DNA of 64,000 bases, taken from assembly GCF_013204885.1 (NCBI RefSeq), contig NZ_JABMKX010000010.1, positions 124,001 to 188,000 on the forward strand. The letters are read 5' to 3'. The stretch comes from Paenibacillus tritici (lineage in GTDB: Bacteria > Bacillota > Bacilli > Paenibacillales > Paenibacillaceae). Under the pieces are notes generated by a model. The model was not told the origin of the DNA. It saw nothing but the letters and a program-made list of their open reading frames with translations, and did no database searches. This document shows, piece after piece, positions 33,608 to 42,264 of the stretch. The position numbers and the translations under genes are program-made. The number at the start of each line of letters is the position of its first letter. Position 1 is the stretch's first letter.

Positions 33608-35086
33608 TTAGATTGAAGTGATATCCGCTTCCGCCGCCTTCCCTTTCCCGCTCCGGAAGATCGCGCGCATCTCCTCCCGCTTACTCTTGGGGCTGAGCAC
33701 ATATACCGTATCCCCCGGCTCAATAACCGTACTGCCATGCGGCGTTACGATGCTCTTGTTCCGTATAATCGCTGTGAACAGAATATCATCCGGCAGACCA
33801 ATGTCTGCAATCTGCATTCCGGCTACCGGCATCTGCGGGTTAATCCCGATATGGTTGAATTCAGAGTCTGTCTTGCCGAGCGCCACCAGCTCCATCAGGG
33901 ACGGCTGGGCCTCTCCCTCCCGGCCAACCAGCCTCAGCCGCGAGGCGAGGGGCGAAATGGTTGTGCCCTGAATCACCGCCGAAGTCAGCACTACGAAGAA
34001 GACTACATTGAAGAACAGCCTGCCTTGCGGCAGCCCTGCGAGCAGCGGGTAGGTCGCCAGTACAATCGGGACGGCTCCTTTGAGTCCGGCCCAGGAGATC
34101 AGTGTCTTTTCCCGGAAGGAGAACCGGCTGAACAAGAGACTGATGAAGACCCCCAGCGGCCTTGCGATGATCATCAGAATTACAGACAGCAGAAGCCCCT
34201 GCCAGGCGACAGCCGCCAGCTCCTGCGGGAAGACCAGCAGTCCGAGCAGAATGAACATGGCAATCTGCATCATCCAGGCAAAGCCATGATTGAAATTCAT
34301 TATGGTGCGGTGGTACATCAGCTCGGAATTCCCCAGCACCAGCCCCATAACATAGACGGCGAGCAGTCCGCTGCTGTGTACCATAGCCGAGACCCCGTAA
34401 GTCAGAACGGCAAAACCGACCGCCATCACCGGATAGAGTCCAGTTGAGTCCAGATTAATCCGGTTGATCAGGTATACAGCCAGCTTACCCACCACAATCC
34501 CGATCAGGAGACCCACTCCCATCTCCCAAAAGAAAGCCAGCACCAGACTCCATACCGCCATACCTGGATGCTGCACCCATTCAATCAGTGACACGGTGAG
34601 AAATACCGCCATTGGATCATTGCTGCCGGATTCCGCTTCAAGCGTCGAGGTCAGCCGTTTCTCAATATTCTTGCCGCCGAGGACAGAGAACACTGCTGCC
34701 GCATCCGTTGAGCCGACAATGGCCCCGAACAGGAAGCTCTCCGCCCAGGGCACACCTAACACCAATCTGGCAGCAATACCGACGATTACGGTGGTAAGCA
34801 GCACTCCGAGTGTAGCCAGCGACAACGCGGGCTTCATGATCGGGCGGATATCCTTCATGCTCGTCTGCATTCCGCCTTCGAACAATATCACCACCAGTGC
34901 AAAAATTCCGGCAATCTGCGTGAGCGAAGCATTGTTGAAATAAATGAAATGGCTGAGTATCATTCCGGCTGCAATAAACAGGACCAGCGCGGGCATTCCA
35001 AAACGGGTGGAGAATTTGGTGGAGAGCACGGCGATCAGCAGCAACGCCGCCAGCAGCAGAATAATTTGATCTGCAAGATGAGTCAT
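33608..35086 (-). CDS. Cation/proton antiporter, NhaP2/CvrA type with RCK_C domain
   Basis: A 492-residue CPA1-family antiporter that exchanges K+ or Na+ for protons. About 12-13 helices cover residues 1-390. The ion-binding region includes ESFLFGAIVGSTDAAAVFSVLGG and LEAESGSNDPMAVFLTVSLIEW. A cytoplasmic RCK_C (TrkA_C) domain occupies roughly 405-485 (GMQIADIGLPDDILFTAIIRNKSIVTPHGSTVIEPGDTVYVLS) and likely binds a nucleotide regulator. This layout equals E. coli CvrA/NhaP2. It stands alone, flanked by the EPS glycosidase genes and dps. Confidence 0.9.
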   Translation of the reverse strand: MTHLADQIILLLAALLLIAVLSTKFSTRFGMPALVLFIAAGMILSHFIYFNNASLTQIAGIFALVVILFEGGMQTSMKDIRPIMKPALSLATLGVLLTTVIVGIAARLVLGVPWAESFLFGAIVGSTDAAAVFSVLGGKNIEKRLTSTLEAESGSNDPMAVFLTVSLIEWVQHPGMAVWSLVLAFFWEMGVGLLIGIVVGKLAVYLINRINLDSTGLYPVMAVGFAVLTYGVSAMVHSSGLLAVYVMGLVLGNSELMYHRTIMNFNHGFAWMMQIAMFILLGLLVFPQELAAVAWQGLLLSVILMIIARPLGVFISLLFSRFSFREKTLISWAGLKGAVPIVLATYPLLAGLPQGRLFFNVVFFVVLTSAVIQGTTISPLASRLRLVGREGEAQPSLMELVALGKTDSEFNHIGINPQMPVAGMQIADIGLPDDILFTAIIRNKSIVTPHGSTVIEPGDTVYVLSPKSKREEMRAIFRSGKGKAAEADITSI

Positions 35087-35167
35087 GGTTCCGGTTCACA
35101 CCTTTCCCGGGAGCAGGGTATGCGCCTAAGCCCCTTGATATATAGTATATTTATGAATCTTCGGACA

Positions 35168-35205
35168 GAAAAAAACCCCGGTGGGCGCTGTAATCCACGG
35201 AGGTT
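35168..35205 (-). terminator. Terminator at the 3' end of the EPS locus
   Basis: AACCCCGGTGG and CCACGGAGGTT pair at 9 of 11 positions. Eight T residues follow on the minus strand. It lies 14 bases after the stop codon of the last glycosidase gene. Confidence 0.75.
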
Positions 35206-35218
35206 ATTATGCCGTCCT

Positions 35219-37903
35219 TCATTCCCTTGAATACACCTGCAGCTCCTGGATGGACCAGTAGTTGCCGCCGGAGCCTGTCTGGACAATCCGGATATGCCGG
35301 GTGCTGACCGGAGTAAACCCGATTTTGGTCATTCCCAGCTGGCCTTTGCCCGTTGCAACCTGTCGCCAGCTCTTGGCATCCTCCGAGACCTGGACCATGT
35401 AACCGCGCGGATAGTCATAGGGGGATAAATGATAATCAAGATCTATTGCTTCTACCGTATGTTCTGCGCCCAGATCAATCTGGAAGTACTCCCCTGAAGC
35501 CTGGTGCTTGACTGTATCCCAGCGGGTACGCCGGTCTCCGTCAATCGCCCCTGCCGGATTGGAGGCCTCCTTATCAACACTCGACGTCACTGTCCAGTCC
35601 GCCCGCGCCAGCGGGACAAGTCCGGTGGCTGTAATCTGTGTCTTCTCTGACATCACGCCAGAGCCGGACACTCTTACAGCATAAGTATAAAGTGTACCTT
35701 CCTTCAGCTTGCTGTCCTTGTACTCCGTTCTCTTCACTCCTGCTGCAATCACCTTCAATGCCTCGCCGGGGCCGTCAGCCCGGAGCACTTCATAGCTTGC
35801 TCCGGGAGCTTCCAGCCAGCTCAGCTGCATGGACAATCCTTTGACGGCAGCAGCCTTCAAGCCTTGCGGCGCCCTGACCGCCACCTCGGAAGAAGGCTCC
35901 AGGATATACTGTACGCCTTCTCCCGGGGCCAGCGTCTCCGTGAATTCCAGCTCAGGGGAAGCCATTCTGCCGGATATATAACTGCGGGCCTCTTCATACG
36001 TGTCCCCGTTGCCGAACCGCTCCCCTTCATACATTGTCTTCTTGGGCAGGGTCACCTTCACCTTGACGGTCTGCTCTGTTTTTTCAAAATTCACGAAATT
36101 GACAAGCACCTTGTTGGACTTCGCCTTGCTGCCTGCCAGCGGCTCCAGCGTAGAGGTATCCACGGCCCTAACGTAGACCAGCTTATTGGCCAATTCCTCT
36201 TTGTTGCTGATCTGGTAGGTCAGCGGAGCCCCGTGCGTAGCATAAGCCAGATCCAGCCGGCGCATGATACTGACGCGGGAGTCCTCGCCTTCCTTCGTGT
36301 AGTAGATCTCTGTAGCGGCCGGATCATGCTCCTCCAGATTGAAGCCGTACTTGAAGAGGCTGAAGTTCTTGAAGAAGGCGGCATGCTGGACGAACATATC
36401 GGCATAGCCGAGATGTGCCCGCATAATCCGGTCGAAGACAGCCGAAGTCCGCTCCTTGGCGCCGTATTGATAAGCATCGACATGGGAGTCGGAGGTACCG
36501 AATTCGGTGGCAAGCATTTTTTTGCTAAGTCCGTCCGCCGCTCCGCCAAAGGTCTTCAGGTTCTCTGTGAAGCTCCCGCCTTGGCTGAAAATATAAGAAT
36601 CGCCATAGGAGTGTCCATTCGTCAAGTCCGTTACGGCCTCCAGCTCGTCACGCTGTGCCGGGTCACGTTCCCAGCCGTCCGGGTCCCCGCACTGCTTGAG
36701 CGGCCCCTTCTGGTTGCCGCAGGAATCTTCGCTGTATCCCGGCCAGTAGGCCCATCCGGGGGCCACGGTCTGCAGATGCGGAGCAATCGTCTTGCCCTTG
36801 CTGTTCAGCCATTCGGCGATGGCCAGATTGACCGCCTTGGAACGGTTGAACAGACCCGGTTCATTATCCACCTCATAGTACTGGAAATAAGGGCTGTATT
36901 TCTGGAAATAATCCGTCAGCTTCTTCTCAGCATCATCCGGAAGTGTCCCGTCAGCCTTAAGCTTGATATCCCCTGTATGCAGATAGAGCGCAACGGCCTG
37001 CATATTGTAATCCTTCAATACCTTATAGTATTCCTCCATGTTCTCACAGGAACGGCCTACATCACTGGCACAGCTGGTGCGCATAATATTGCCGCTGTAG
37101 GCAACACCGAGCCATTTCATAATATAAGGCAGATGGGTAACCGCACCCTCGTCAAAATAAAACTGCTTGTTGTTCACGACGGTTCCGGTCAACGTATAGC
37201 TGCCGTGAATCGGCTCCTTGATCGGAGACTTCAGCGCCTCCAGACTGAGATTATCCCATGTAAACCAGTTGTACTTATCCTCTGCTTCCGAGGAATAGAT
37301 GCCGCGCGCAGTCCGCAGCGTCAGTTCGTTGGTGCCTTTGATCAGCTGCTCTTTGGGAATGTACAGCTCATAGCTTTTGCGGAAATCATACTTGCTGCCT
37401 GTTCCGGCAATACCGGCAATCTGGATGATGCCTGACAGCTGACTGTTGGAGAATACACTCATCTGCGGTACGGCTTTGTAAGCATCTATAATGCTGACGC
37501 GAAATAAGACCCCGTTAACCGGGATCTTATCCAGCTCGTACTGAATCCGCAGCTCCGGATTGGTCTCGCCGTGCAGGCCGGAGGGCAGCGTCTTAAGCTC
37601 TGCCGACTTCGCTGCGGATGAAGCCATGCGGGCATTCTTTTTCACCCCCGCAGAACCTGCGGACCTGAACTCCGACGCTGAACCGTCATGCTTGCCGAGC
37701 TTCCATATCACAGTCCCTTCCGGCAGTTCCGGCCCGGCATCCTTGGCTGTTGGCAATGTAGACAAATCGGCTCCCTCCTCGCCGGTATTCGTCCCATCCT
37801 CTCCGAAAACAGACACGGACAACAGTAACAGAATGATCAATGCTGCAAATTTAAGTAGTCGGTGAAGTTGCTTGTTGGGTTTCTTTTTTAGTCTAGTCCT
37901 CAT
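35219..37903 (-). CDS. Secreted clan GH-A-like glycosidase with Fn3 and discoidin domains
   Basis: An 894-residue exported protein. After a membrane anchor or signal helix (LLKFAALIILLLLSVSVFG), residues about 60-225 resemble the rhamnogalacturonan-lyase-type carbohydrate-binding fold (TVIWKLGKHDGSASEF). The central 400 residues look like a TIM barrel: YFQYYEVDNEPGLF near 345 gives an NEP acid/base motif, and MLATEFGTSDSH near 465 a candidate TEFG nucleophile. An Fn3 domain and a C-terminal F5/8 discoidin domain (AIDGDRRTRWDT to SIQELQVYSRE) follow. The GH family is not identified. I use ATG 37903, behind GAGGACAAGGG. Its place beside two GH26 genes suggests trimming of the EPS. Confidence 0.72.
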   Translation of the reverse strand: MRTRLKKKPNKQLHRLLKFAALIILLLLSVSVFGEDGTNTGEEGADLSTLPTAKDAGPELPEGTVIWKLGKHDGSASEFRSAGSAGVKKNARMASSAAKSAELKTLPSGLHGETNPELRIQYELDKIPVNGVLFRVSIIDAYKAVPQMSVFSNSQLSGIIQIAGIAGTGSKYDFRKSYELYIPKEQLIKGTNELTLRTARGIYSSEAEDKYNWFTWDNLSLEALKSPIKEPIHGSYTLTGTVVNNKQFYFDEGAVTHLPYIMKWLGVAYSGNIMRTSCASDVGRSCENMEEYYKVLKDYNMQAVALYLHTGDIKLKADGTLPDDAEKKLTDYFQKYSPYFQYYEVDNEPGLFNRSKAVNLAIAEWLNSKGKTIAPHLQTVAPGWAYWPGYSEDSCGNQKGPLKQCGDPDGWERDPAQRDELEAVTDLTNGHSYGDSYIFSQGGSFTENLKTFGGAADGLSKKMLATEFGTSDSHVDAYQYGAKERTSAVFDRIMRAHLGYADMFVQHAAFFKNFSLFKYGFNLEEHDPAATEIYYTKEGEDSRVSIMRRLDLAYATHGAPLTYQISNKEELANKLVYVRAVDTSTLEPLAGSKAKSNKVLVNFVNFEKTEQTVKVKVTLPKKTMYEGERFGNGDTYEEARSYISGRMASPELEFTETLAPGEGVQYILEPSSEVAVRAPQGLKAAAVKGLSMQLSWLEAPGASYEVLRADGPGEALKVIAAGVKRTEYKDSKLKEGTLYTYAVRVSGSGVMSEKTQITATGLVPLARADWTVTSSVDKEASNPAGAIDGDRRTRWDTVKHQASGEYFQIDLGAEHTVEAIDLDYHLSPYDYPRGYMVQVSEDAKSWRQVATGKGQLGMTKIGFTPVSTRHIRIVQTGSGGNYWSIQELQVYSRE

Positions 37904-37964
37904 TCCCTTGTCCTCGCTTTCTTCCGGGGTCTCCTGCACTATACCGGGCTTACGTAACGTTTCC

Positions 37965-39491
37965 TTAAGGAAGCGTCAGTGCACTCTGGGGAACAATCAT
38001 CTGCTTCTGGCTGGGACTTCTCCACATCAGACTGACGCTGGCATCCCCGCGGTTCTCGTAATACTCCACTTTGATCGAGTAGGGGGTATTCGCGGAGAGC
38101 GTAATGCTGCCCTCCCTGCTGGCGCTGCTCTGGTTCTTCCAGCTGTCAATAATCAGCTTGCCGCCGATCCATACACGAACGCCGTCATCTGAGGAAGCCG
38201 TGAACGTGTACTTTTCACTGTAGAGGGGCTTCAGCGTCCCGGTCCAGCGCACCGAGAATGAATCCTTGGCAATGCCGGTTGCCGGTGAATTCCCGTGCCA
38301 GTTGAACTGAATCCTGCTGTCGTTACGGGTAAGCAGCGGTGAGCCGGACAGGTCCATATTGCCGAAATACTGCCCTCTCAGACCCTTCCGGGAACCTGCA
38401 GCGAACGCAGGGAGTCTGGGGCCCATCGCAAGCTTGTAATCCTCCCGGGATACCGTGTATTTATGGTTCATGAAGCTTTGGATTTTCAGGGGCGGGTTAT
38501 TCTCAACCAGCATTTTCCCCCATGTCATCGTATATACCCATTTACTTTGCTGTTGAGCCATGATGACAGGGTCTGGAAGCTCTCCGCTCTCCCCGATTCC
38601 GATCGGTTTGCCGTCGGCCAGCTTCAGGAGGCTGTCATAGTAAGACTGCTTGAAATCATTGTCATAGATATCGGCGGCTAGAATATCCACCTTGGCGGCA
38701 CCCGGATAATAATCGGCGTAAGGCTGTGACGACTTGTTCGGGGCATTCGGATTCCACACCCACAGCAGGTTGTTGAGCTTATGCGTGTTCACCATGCGGT
38801 CGTACACCAGGTCCCAGAGCTTAACGAAGTTATCCTTCTGCCCCCACCAGAACCAGCCGCCGTTCATTTCATGATAAGGACGCCATAAGACAGGGACTCC
38901 GGCATCCCGCAGCTCACCCAAATATTTCGCCACCTCATCCAGCTCCGCAACCAGCGCTTTGTACTGCGCAGTCCCGGGGGTCACATAAGCATTGAACTTA
39001 TCCTGGCTAAGCTGCATATGGACATTGGTCCATATGGGGGAGGTTCCCGGCAGATTCTGATGGAAGGTCATGGCGACAATCCCGCCGTTCTCATGCCACC
39101 GGATGGCGCTGTTTACGACAGCCTGCCGCTGCCTGGCGATGGTCTCCTTGGACTGGTTGCCTATCGCTCCCAGCTCATAGCCATGCAGAACGGCATACTG
39201 GCCGCTTGTGTTTTTGAGCTTGTTGTTGAATTCATCGGGGCTCTCCAGGTAATCATGCTGGCCGGAAATCATGCCTTTGCCGCTGAGATCACTGAGATAA
39301 CTGAGCAATGCGGAAGCCTCCTTGGAGGCCGAGGGATTAATGGGCTTGACGGGTACGGAGGCGGCAGATGTCGTAACCTTGGCGGTTGCGGGAAGACTGC
39401 GCCCCTCCCCCGTCCCCCATGGGATCAGTGAAAGGATAAGGATAAGAGGAAGAATGGTTATATATAGCCTGTATTTACGGTAAGTGTTCAA
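37965..39491 (-). CDS. Secreted GH26 beta-mannanase-like enzyme with PA14 domain
   Basis: A 508-residue enzyme with a signal helix (LYITILPLILILSLIPWG), a GH26 catalytic domain at about 55-360, and a C-terminal PA14 domain (GLRGQYFGNMDLSG ... FTASSDDGVRVWIGGKLIID). The acid/base Glu is in LWRPYHEMNGGWFWWG and the nucleophile Glu in IGIGESGELP, both typical of GH26 mannanases. The start is TTG 39491, supported by AAAGGAG seven bases upstream. It is a paralogue of the gene upstream but has one PA14 domain instead of two. Since the locus makes GDP-mannose, it may cut mannose-containing EPS rather than food mannan. Confidence 0.85.
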   Translation of the reverse strand: MNTYRKYRLYITILPLILILSLIPWGTGEGRSLPATAKVTTSAASVPVKPINPSASKEASALLSYLSDLSGKGMISGQHDYLESPDEFNNKLKNTSGQYAVLHGYELGAIGNQSKETIARQRQAVVNSAIRWHENGGIVAMTFHQNLPGTSPIWTNVHMQLSQDKFNAYVTPGTAQYKALVAELDEVAKYLGELRDAGVPVLWRPYHEMNGGWFWWGQKDNFVKLWDLVYDRMVNTHKLNNLLWVWNPNAPNKSSQPYADYYPGAAKVDILAADIYDNDFKQSYYDSLLKLADGKPIGIGESGELPDPVIMAQQQSKWVYTMTWGKMLVENNPPLKIQSFMNHKYTVSREDYKLAMGPRLPAFAAGSRKGLRGQYFGNMDLSGSPLLTRNDSRIQFNWHGNSPATGIAKDSFSVRWTGTLKPLYSEKYTFTASSDDGVRVWIGGKLIIDSWKNQSSASREGSITLSANTPYSIKVEYYENRGDASVSLMWRSPSQKQMIVPQSALTLP

Positions 39492-39510
39492 TGTAATCTC
39501 CTTTCTCCAG

Positions 39511-39602
39511 CCGCACTGCTCCGGTAGACTAGGTCTCCCGGGAGGCTAAGCCTTCCCGGAATCGTCTATAGCTTAGTAGCCCTGCTGATCAGCAGGGCCA
39601 TT
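39511..39602 (-). promoter_or_regulatory. Structured leader upstream of the second GH26 gene
   Basis: The gap between the two GH26 genes contains a perfect 20-base palindrome (GCCCTGCTGA and its complement, 39579-39598). Next to it, CCGGGA-GGCT / AGCC-TCCCGG sits inside an outer TAGAC / GTCTA stem at 39525-39568. No T tract follows either one. I cannot match them to a known riboswitch. The palindrome could also end the upstream transcript. Confidence 0.45.
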
Positions 39603-39686
39603 AAGAGTGGGCTTACAGGATTTATAATTGTAACGTCTTAACCAGTAACAGCGCCAAGAATGAACACAGTTGCGGACCTTATAAGC

Positions 39687-42032
39687 TTAGGAAGCGGAAG
39701 GGAGGAATAGTGCGCTTGCCGGAACCGTTCCTTTGGCCTGGCTAGGACTCTGCCACATCAGGCGCGCTTTCGCATCCCCTTGATTCTCATAATACTCTAC
39801 TTGAATATCATACAGCTCGCCTGCGGTCAGGCTTATGCTGCCCGAGCGTTCGGTCCCGCTCTGCTTCACCCAGCTGTCGATCACAAGCTCACCGTTAACC
39901 CGTACGCGGATACCGTCATCCGAAGTGGTATAGATCTGATAAGTTTCAGTATACAGCGGCTTAATCTTGCCGCTCCAGCGTACGGAGAAGAAATCTATGC
40001 CGATGGCGGCATCCGGCGAGCCTTGACGCCAGTTGAAATCAAGTACAGCATCGGTGCGCACTACAGCGGGATCGCCCGATAGCGTCATATTAGTGAAGTA
40101 TTCCGCGTACAATCCGTTTGCAGCCGGAGGATTCTCCGGTACTGCTGTAGGAGTGGGTACCGGAGCAGGTGCCGCTGTCGGCGTTGGTGTCGGCACTGGT
40201 GTTGGCGTCGGTGTAGTTACTGGTGCCGGCGTTGCTGTTGGTGTTGGCGTTGGTACTGGTGCCGGCGTTGCTGTTGGCGTTAGTGTTGGTACTGGTGCCG
40301 GCGTTGCTGTTGGCGTTGGTGCTGCCGATGGAGCAGGTATGGAGGTATTGCTTGTTTTTATATATAATGCACTGGCCGGAACGGTAGCCTTCACCTGACT
40401 CGGGCTCTGCCACATCAGATGGACATTCGCATCGCCAGCGTTCTCATAATATTCCAGCTTGATATCGTACTGTTGCCCAGCAGTAAGGGCTATGCTTCCG
40501 GTACGGACTGTCCCGCTCTGCTTGACCCAGCTGTCAATGACTGCTGTGCCGTTCACCCATAAGCGGATACCATCATCCGAGGTAGTGTAGAACTGATAGG
40601 TTTCGCTGTAAGCAGGCTTAATCTGGCCGGTCCAGCGGATCGAAAAGGCATCTGTACCCAGCGCAGCAGCCGGAGTTCCCTGGCGCCAGTTGAAGCTGAC
40701 CACATTATCACCGCGCACCATCACTGGCGTGCCTGAGAGGGTCATATTCTTGAAATATTCTCCCGTCAGACCGTTCTGGAGGGGCGGCTGTTCCGTATCA
40801 CTGGGAACGGGGACTGGCTTCGGTACCGGAGGGACTGTTGGTGCTGCTAACGTTGGTACAGGCGTTGGCGTTGGCGTTGCTGTTGGTACTGGCGTAGGTG
40901 TTGCTGTTGGTACTGGCGTAGGCGTTGCTGTTGGTACAGGTGTAGGCGTTGCTGTTGGCGATAGTGTCGGTCTTGCCACAGGTCCTGCCCAGGCTTTATA
41001 TTGGTCACGAGTCAGGGTATAGCTGTCATTCATGAAATTCTTGATTGTCGCCGTGCTGTTGTTCTCATAGAGCATCTTGCCCCAGTTCATCATAAACACA
41101 TAATTCTGCTGGGTAAGCTTCAGCTTGGATATACTTGGCATTTCACCGTTCTCCCCGATGCCAATCGGTTTACCGGCAGCCAGGCTGGACAGTTCATCAT
41201 GATATTTATTCGAGTAGTCATTATTGTATATATCTGCTGCCAGCACATCTACTTTGTCCGCACCCGGATAGGTCCGTTCGTAGGGGTCTGAGTTGGAATT
41301 GGGCGCATTCGGGTTCCACACCCACAGCAAATTATTTAATTGATGAACGTTAACGAAACGGTCATACATTATATTCCACAGTGCAACAAAATTGTTCTTC
41401 TTCCCCCACCAGAACCAGCCGCCGTTCATCTCATGGTAAGGTCTCCATAGAATCGGAACACCTGCATCCCGCAGGCTTTTCAGGGAAACGGCCACTTTAT
41501 CGAGATCCGCAATCAGCGCTTTATACTCAGTCGTGCCGGGGGTTACGTACTTGTCGAATTGCGCTTGGGTGATTGGCTTCTGCACATTGGACCATTCATA
41601 TCTGGTGCCCGGAAGGCTCTGGTGAAACGTCATAGCGACAATCCCGCCCGCTCTGGACCAGTTCGTCGCACTCCAGACGATATTCTTGCGCTGCTTGGCA
41701 ACTCCGCTCTCCGTCTGTCCGCCAATCGCTCCAAGCTCATAACCATGCAGTGCTGCGTAATGTCCGCTTGTTCCCTTCAGCTTATTGCTTAGCTCATCCG
41801 GGCTCTCGAAATAGTCATGCTGCCCTGTGATAATTCCATTTCCCGAGATCTCATAGAGATCGTTCAGCAGCTTGACAGCCTGGGCTGAAGCATTGGGATT
41901 CACAGGTGCTCCGGAAGCAGAAGCAGCCTTGACCGATGACGGGGCTATTCCGAGTCCTGCAGGTACAGCAGACAATAATACGGCCAGCGACAACACAGTG
42001 CAGAGCAAACGAGACTTACGGTAAGTTTTCAC
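39687..42032 (-). CDS. Secreted GH26 enzyme with two PA14 domains and Thr-Pro linkers
   Basis: A 781-residue enzyme. The signal helix LLCTVLSLAVLLSAVPAGLG precedes a GH26 domain with LWRPYHEMNGGWFWWGKK (acid/base) and IGIGENGEMP (nucleophile). A Thr-Pro-Val repeat linker leads to a PA14 domain, then a second, longer Thr-Pro-Ala linker and a second PA14 domain. PA14 modules often bind carbohydrate. The start is GTG 42032 with GGAAGAG upstream, at the very 3' edge of a cyclic-di-GMP-I riboswitch. Expression should therefore follow cyclic-di-GMP. It probably processes or releases the mannose-containing EPS at the cell surface. Confidence 0.87.
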   Translation of the reverse strand: MKTYRKSRLLCTVLSLAVLLSAVPAGLGIAPSSVKAASASGAPVNPNASAQAVKLLNDLYEISGNGIITGQHDYFESPDELSNKLKGTSGHYAALHGYELGAIGGQTESGVAKQRKNIVWSATNWSRAGGIVAMTFHQSLPGTRYEWSNVQKPITQAQFDKYVTPGTTEYKALIADLDKVAVSLKSLRDAGVPILWRPYHEMNGGWFWWGKKNNFVALWNIMYDRFVNVHQLNNLLWVWNPNAPNSNSDPYERTYPGADKVDVLAADIYNNDYSNKYHDELSSLAAGKPIGIGENGEMPSISKLKLTQQNYVFMMNWGKMLYENNSTATIKNFMNDSYTLTRDQYKAWAGPVARPTLSPTATPTPVPTATPTPVPTATPTPVPTATPTPTPVPTLAAPTVPPVPKPVPVPSDTEQPPLQNGLTGEYFKNMTLSGTPVMVRGDNVVSFNWRQGTPAAALGTDAFSIRWTGQIKPAYSETYQFYTTSDDGIRLWVNGTAVIDSWVKQSGTVRTGSIALTAGQQYDIKLEYYENAGDANVHLMWQSPSQVKATVPASALYIKTSNTSIPAPSAAPTPTATPAPVPTLTPTATPAPVPTPTPTATPAPVTTPTPTPVPTPTPTAAPAPVPTPTAVPENPPAANGLYAEYFTNMTLSGDPAVVRTDAVLDFNWRQGSPDAAIGIDFFSVRWSGKIKPLYTETYQIYTTSDDGIRVRVNGELVIDSWVKQSGTERSGSISLTAGELYDIQVEYYENQGDAKARLMWQSPSQAKGTVPASALFLPSAS
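40137..40335 (-). repeat. DNA repeat encoding the longer Thr-Pro-Ala linker
   Basis: Tandem short units rich in GGTGTTGGCG and GTTGCTGTTGG encode TPTPTATPAPVP-type sequence between the two PA14 domains. Near-identical blocks such as ACTGGTGCCGGCGTTGCTG recur, so this linker should be prone to length change by slippage or recombination. Confidence 0.8.
40849..40977 (-). repeat. DNA repeat encoding the Thr-Pro-Val linker
   Basis: Near-identical units of the form GTTGCTGTTGGTACTGGCGTAGGC encode TPVPTATPTPVP-type sequence between the GH26 domain and the first PA14 domain. Copies differ at single positions. Confidence 0.8.
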
Positions 42033-42043
42033 AATATTCTCTT

Positions 42044-42130
42044 CCTTTCGGTAGCCAGGCTGCCACTCTTGCGAAGGCCCTATAGCTTTGCGTCCCTATC
42101 TTTCGATTAGGTTTGCCTTTGTCGTTTTGG
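42044..42130 (-). ncRNA. Cyclic-di-GMP-I (GEMM-I) riboswitch
   Basis: Read on the minus strand, the leader of the GH26/PA14 gene contains the GEMM-I landmarks in order: GGCAAACC, a CGAAAG tetraloop (GNRA) hairpin AATCGAAAGAT, GGGACGCAAAGC, a GGGCCT turn, then GTGGCAGCC, and GGCTACCGAAAGG closing the second arm. In this class the AAACC/GGGACGCAAAGC segments surround the ligand pocket. The aptamer ends only a few bases before the ribosome site GGAAGAG of the GTG start at 42032, and no separate terminator hairpin is seen. Control of translation initiation is therefore likelier than transcription termination. Confidence 0.9.
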
Positions 42131-42264
42131 AAGGATCAATCCCTCTTACCGTAAGTATCGTCAGTATGCAAATTTAATGTATAGTATTGGCGAAATTTAT
42201 CCAAAAAATAGTTCTCAGTGCCTGATTTAAAATCGTAACAATTGGTTAAATAGATAAGTTGGAC

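Noticed and set aside
35864-37435. 523-codon plus-strand frame
   Set aside because: It is antisense to the secreted glycosidase gene, has no ribosome site and shows no recognisable domain.
35219-42032. Secreted glycosidase genes as a separate mannan-degradation locus
   Set aside because: They are collinear with the EPS genes and have no sugar transporter beside them, and manC precedes them. A role in EPS processing fits better, though it is not proven.
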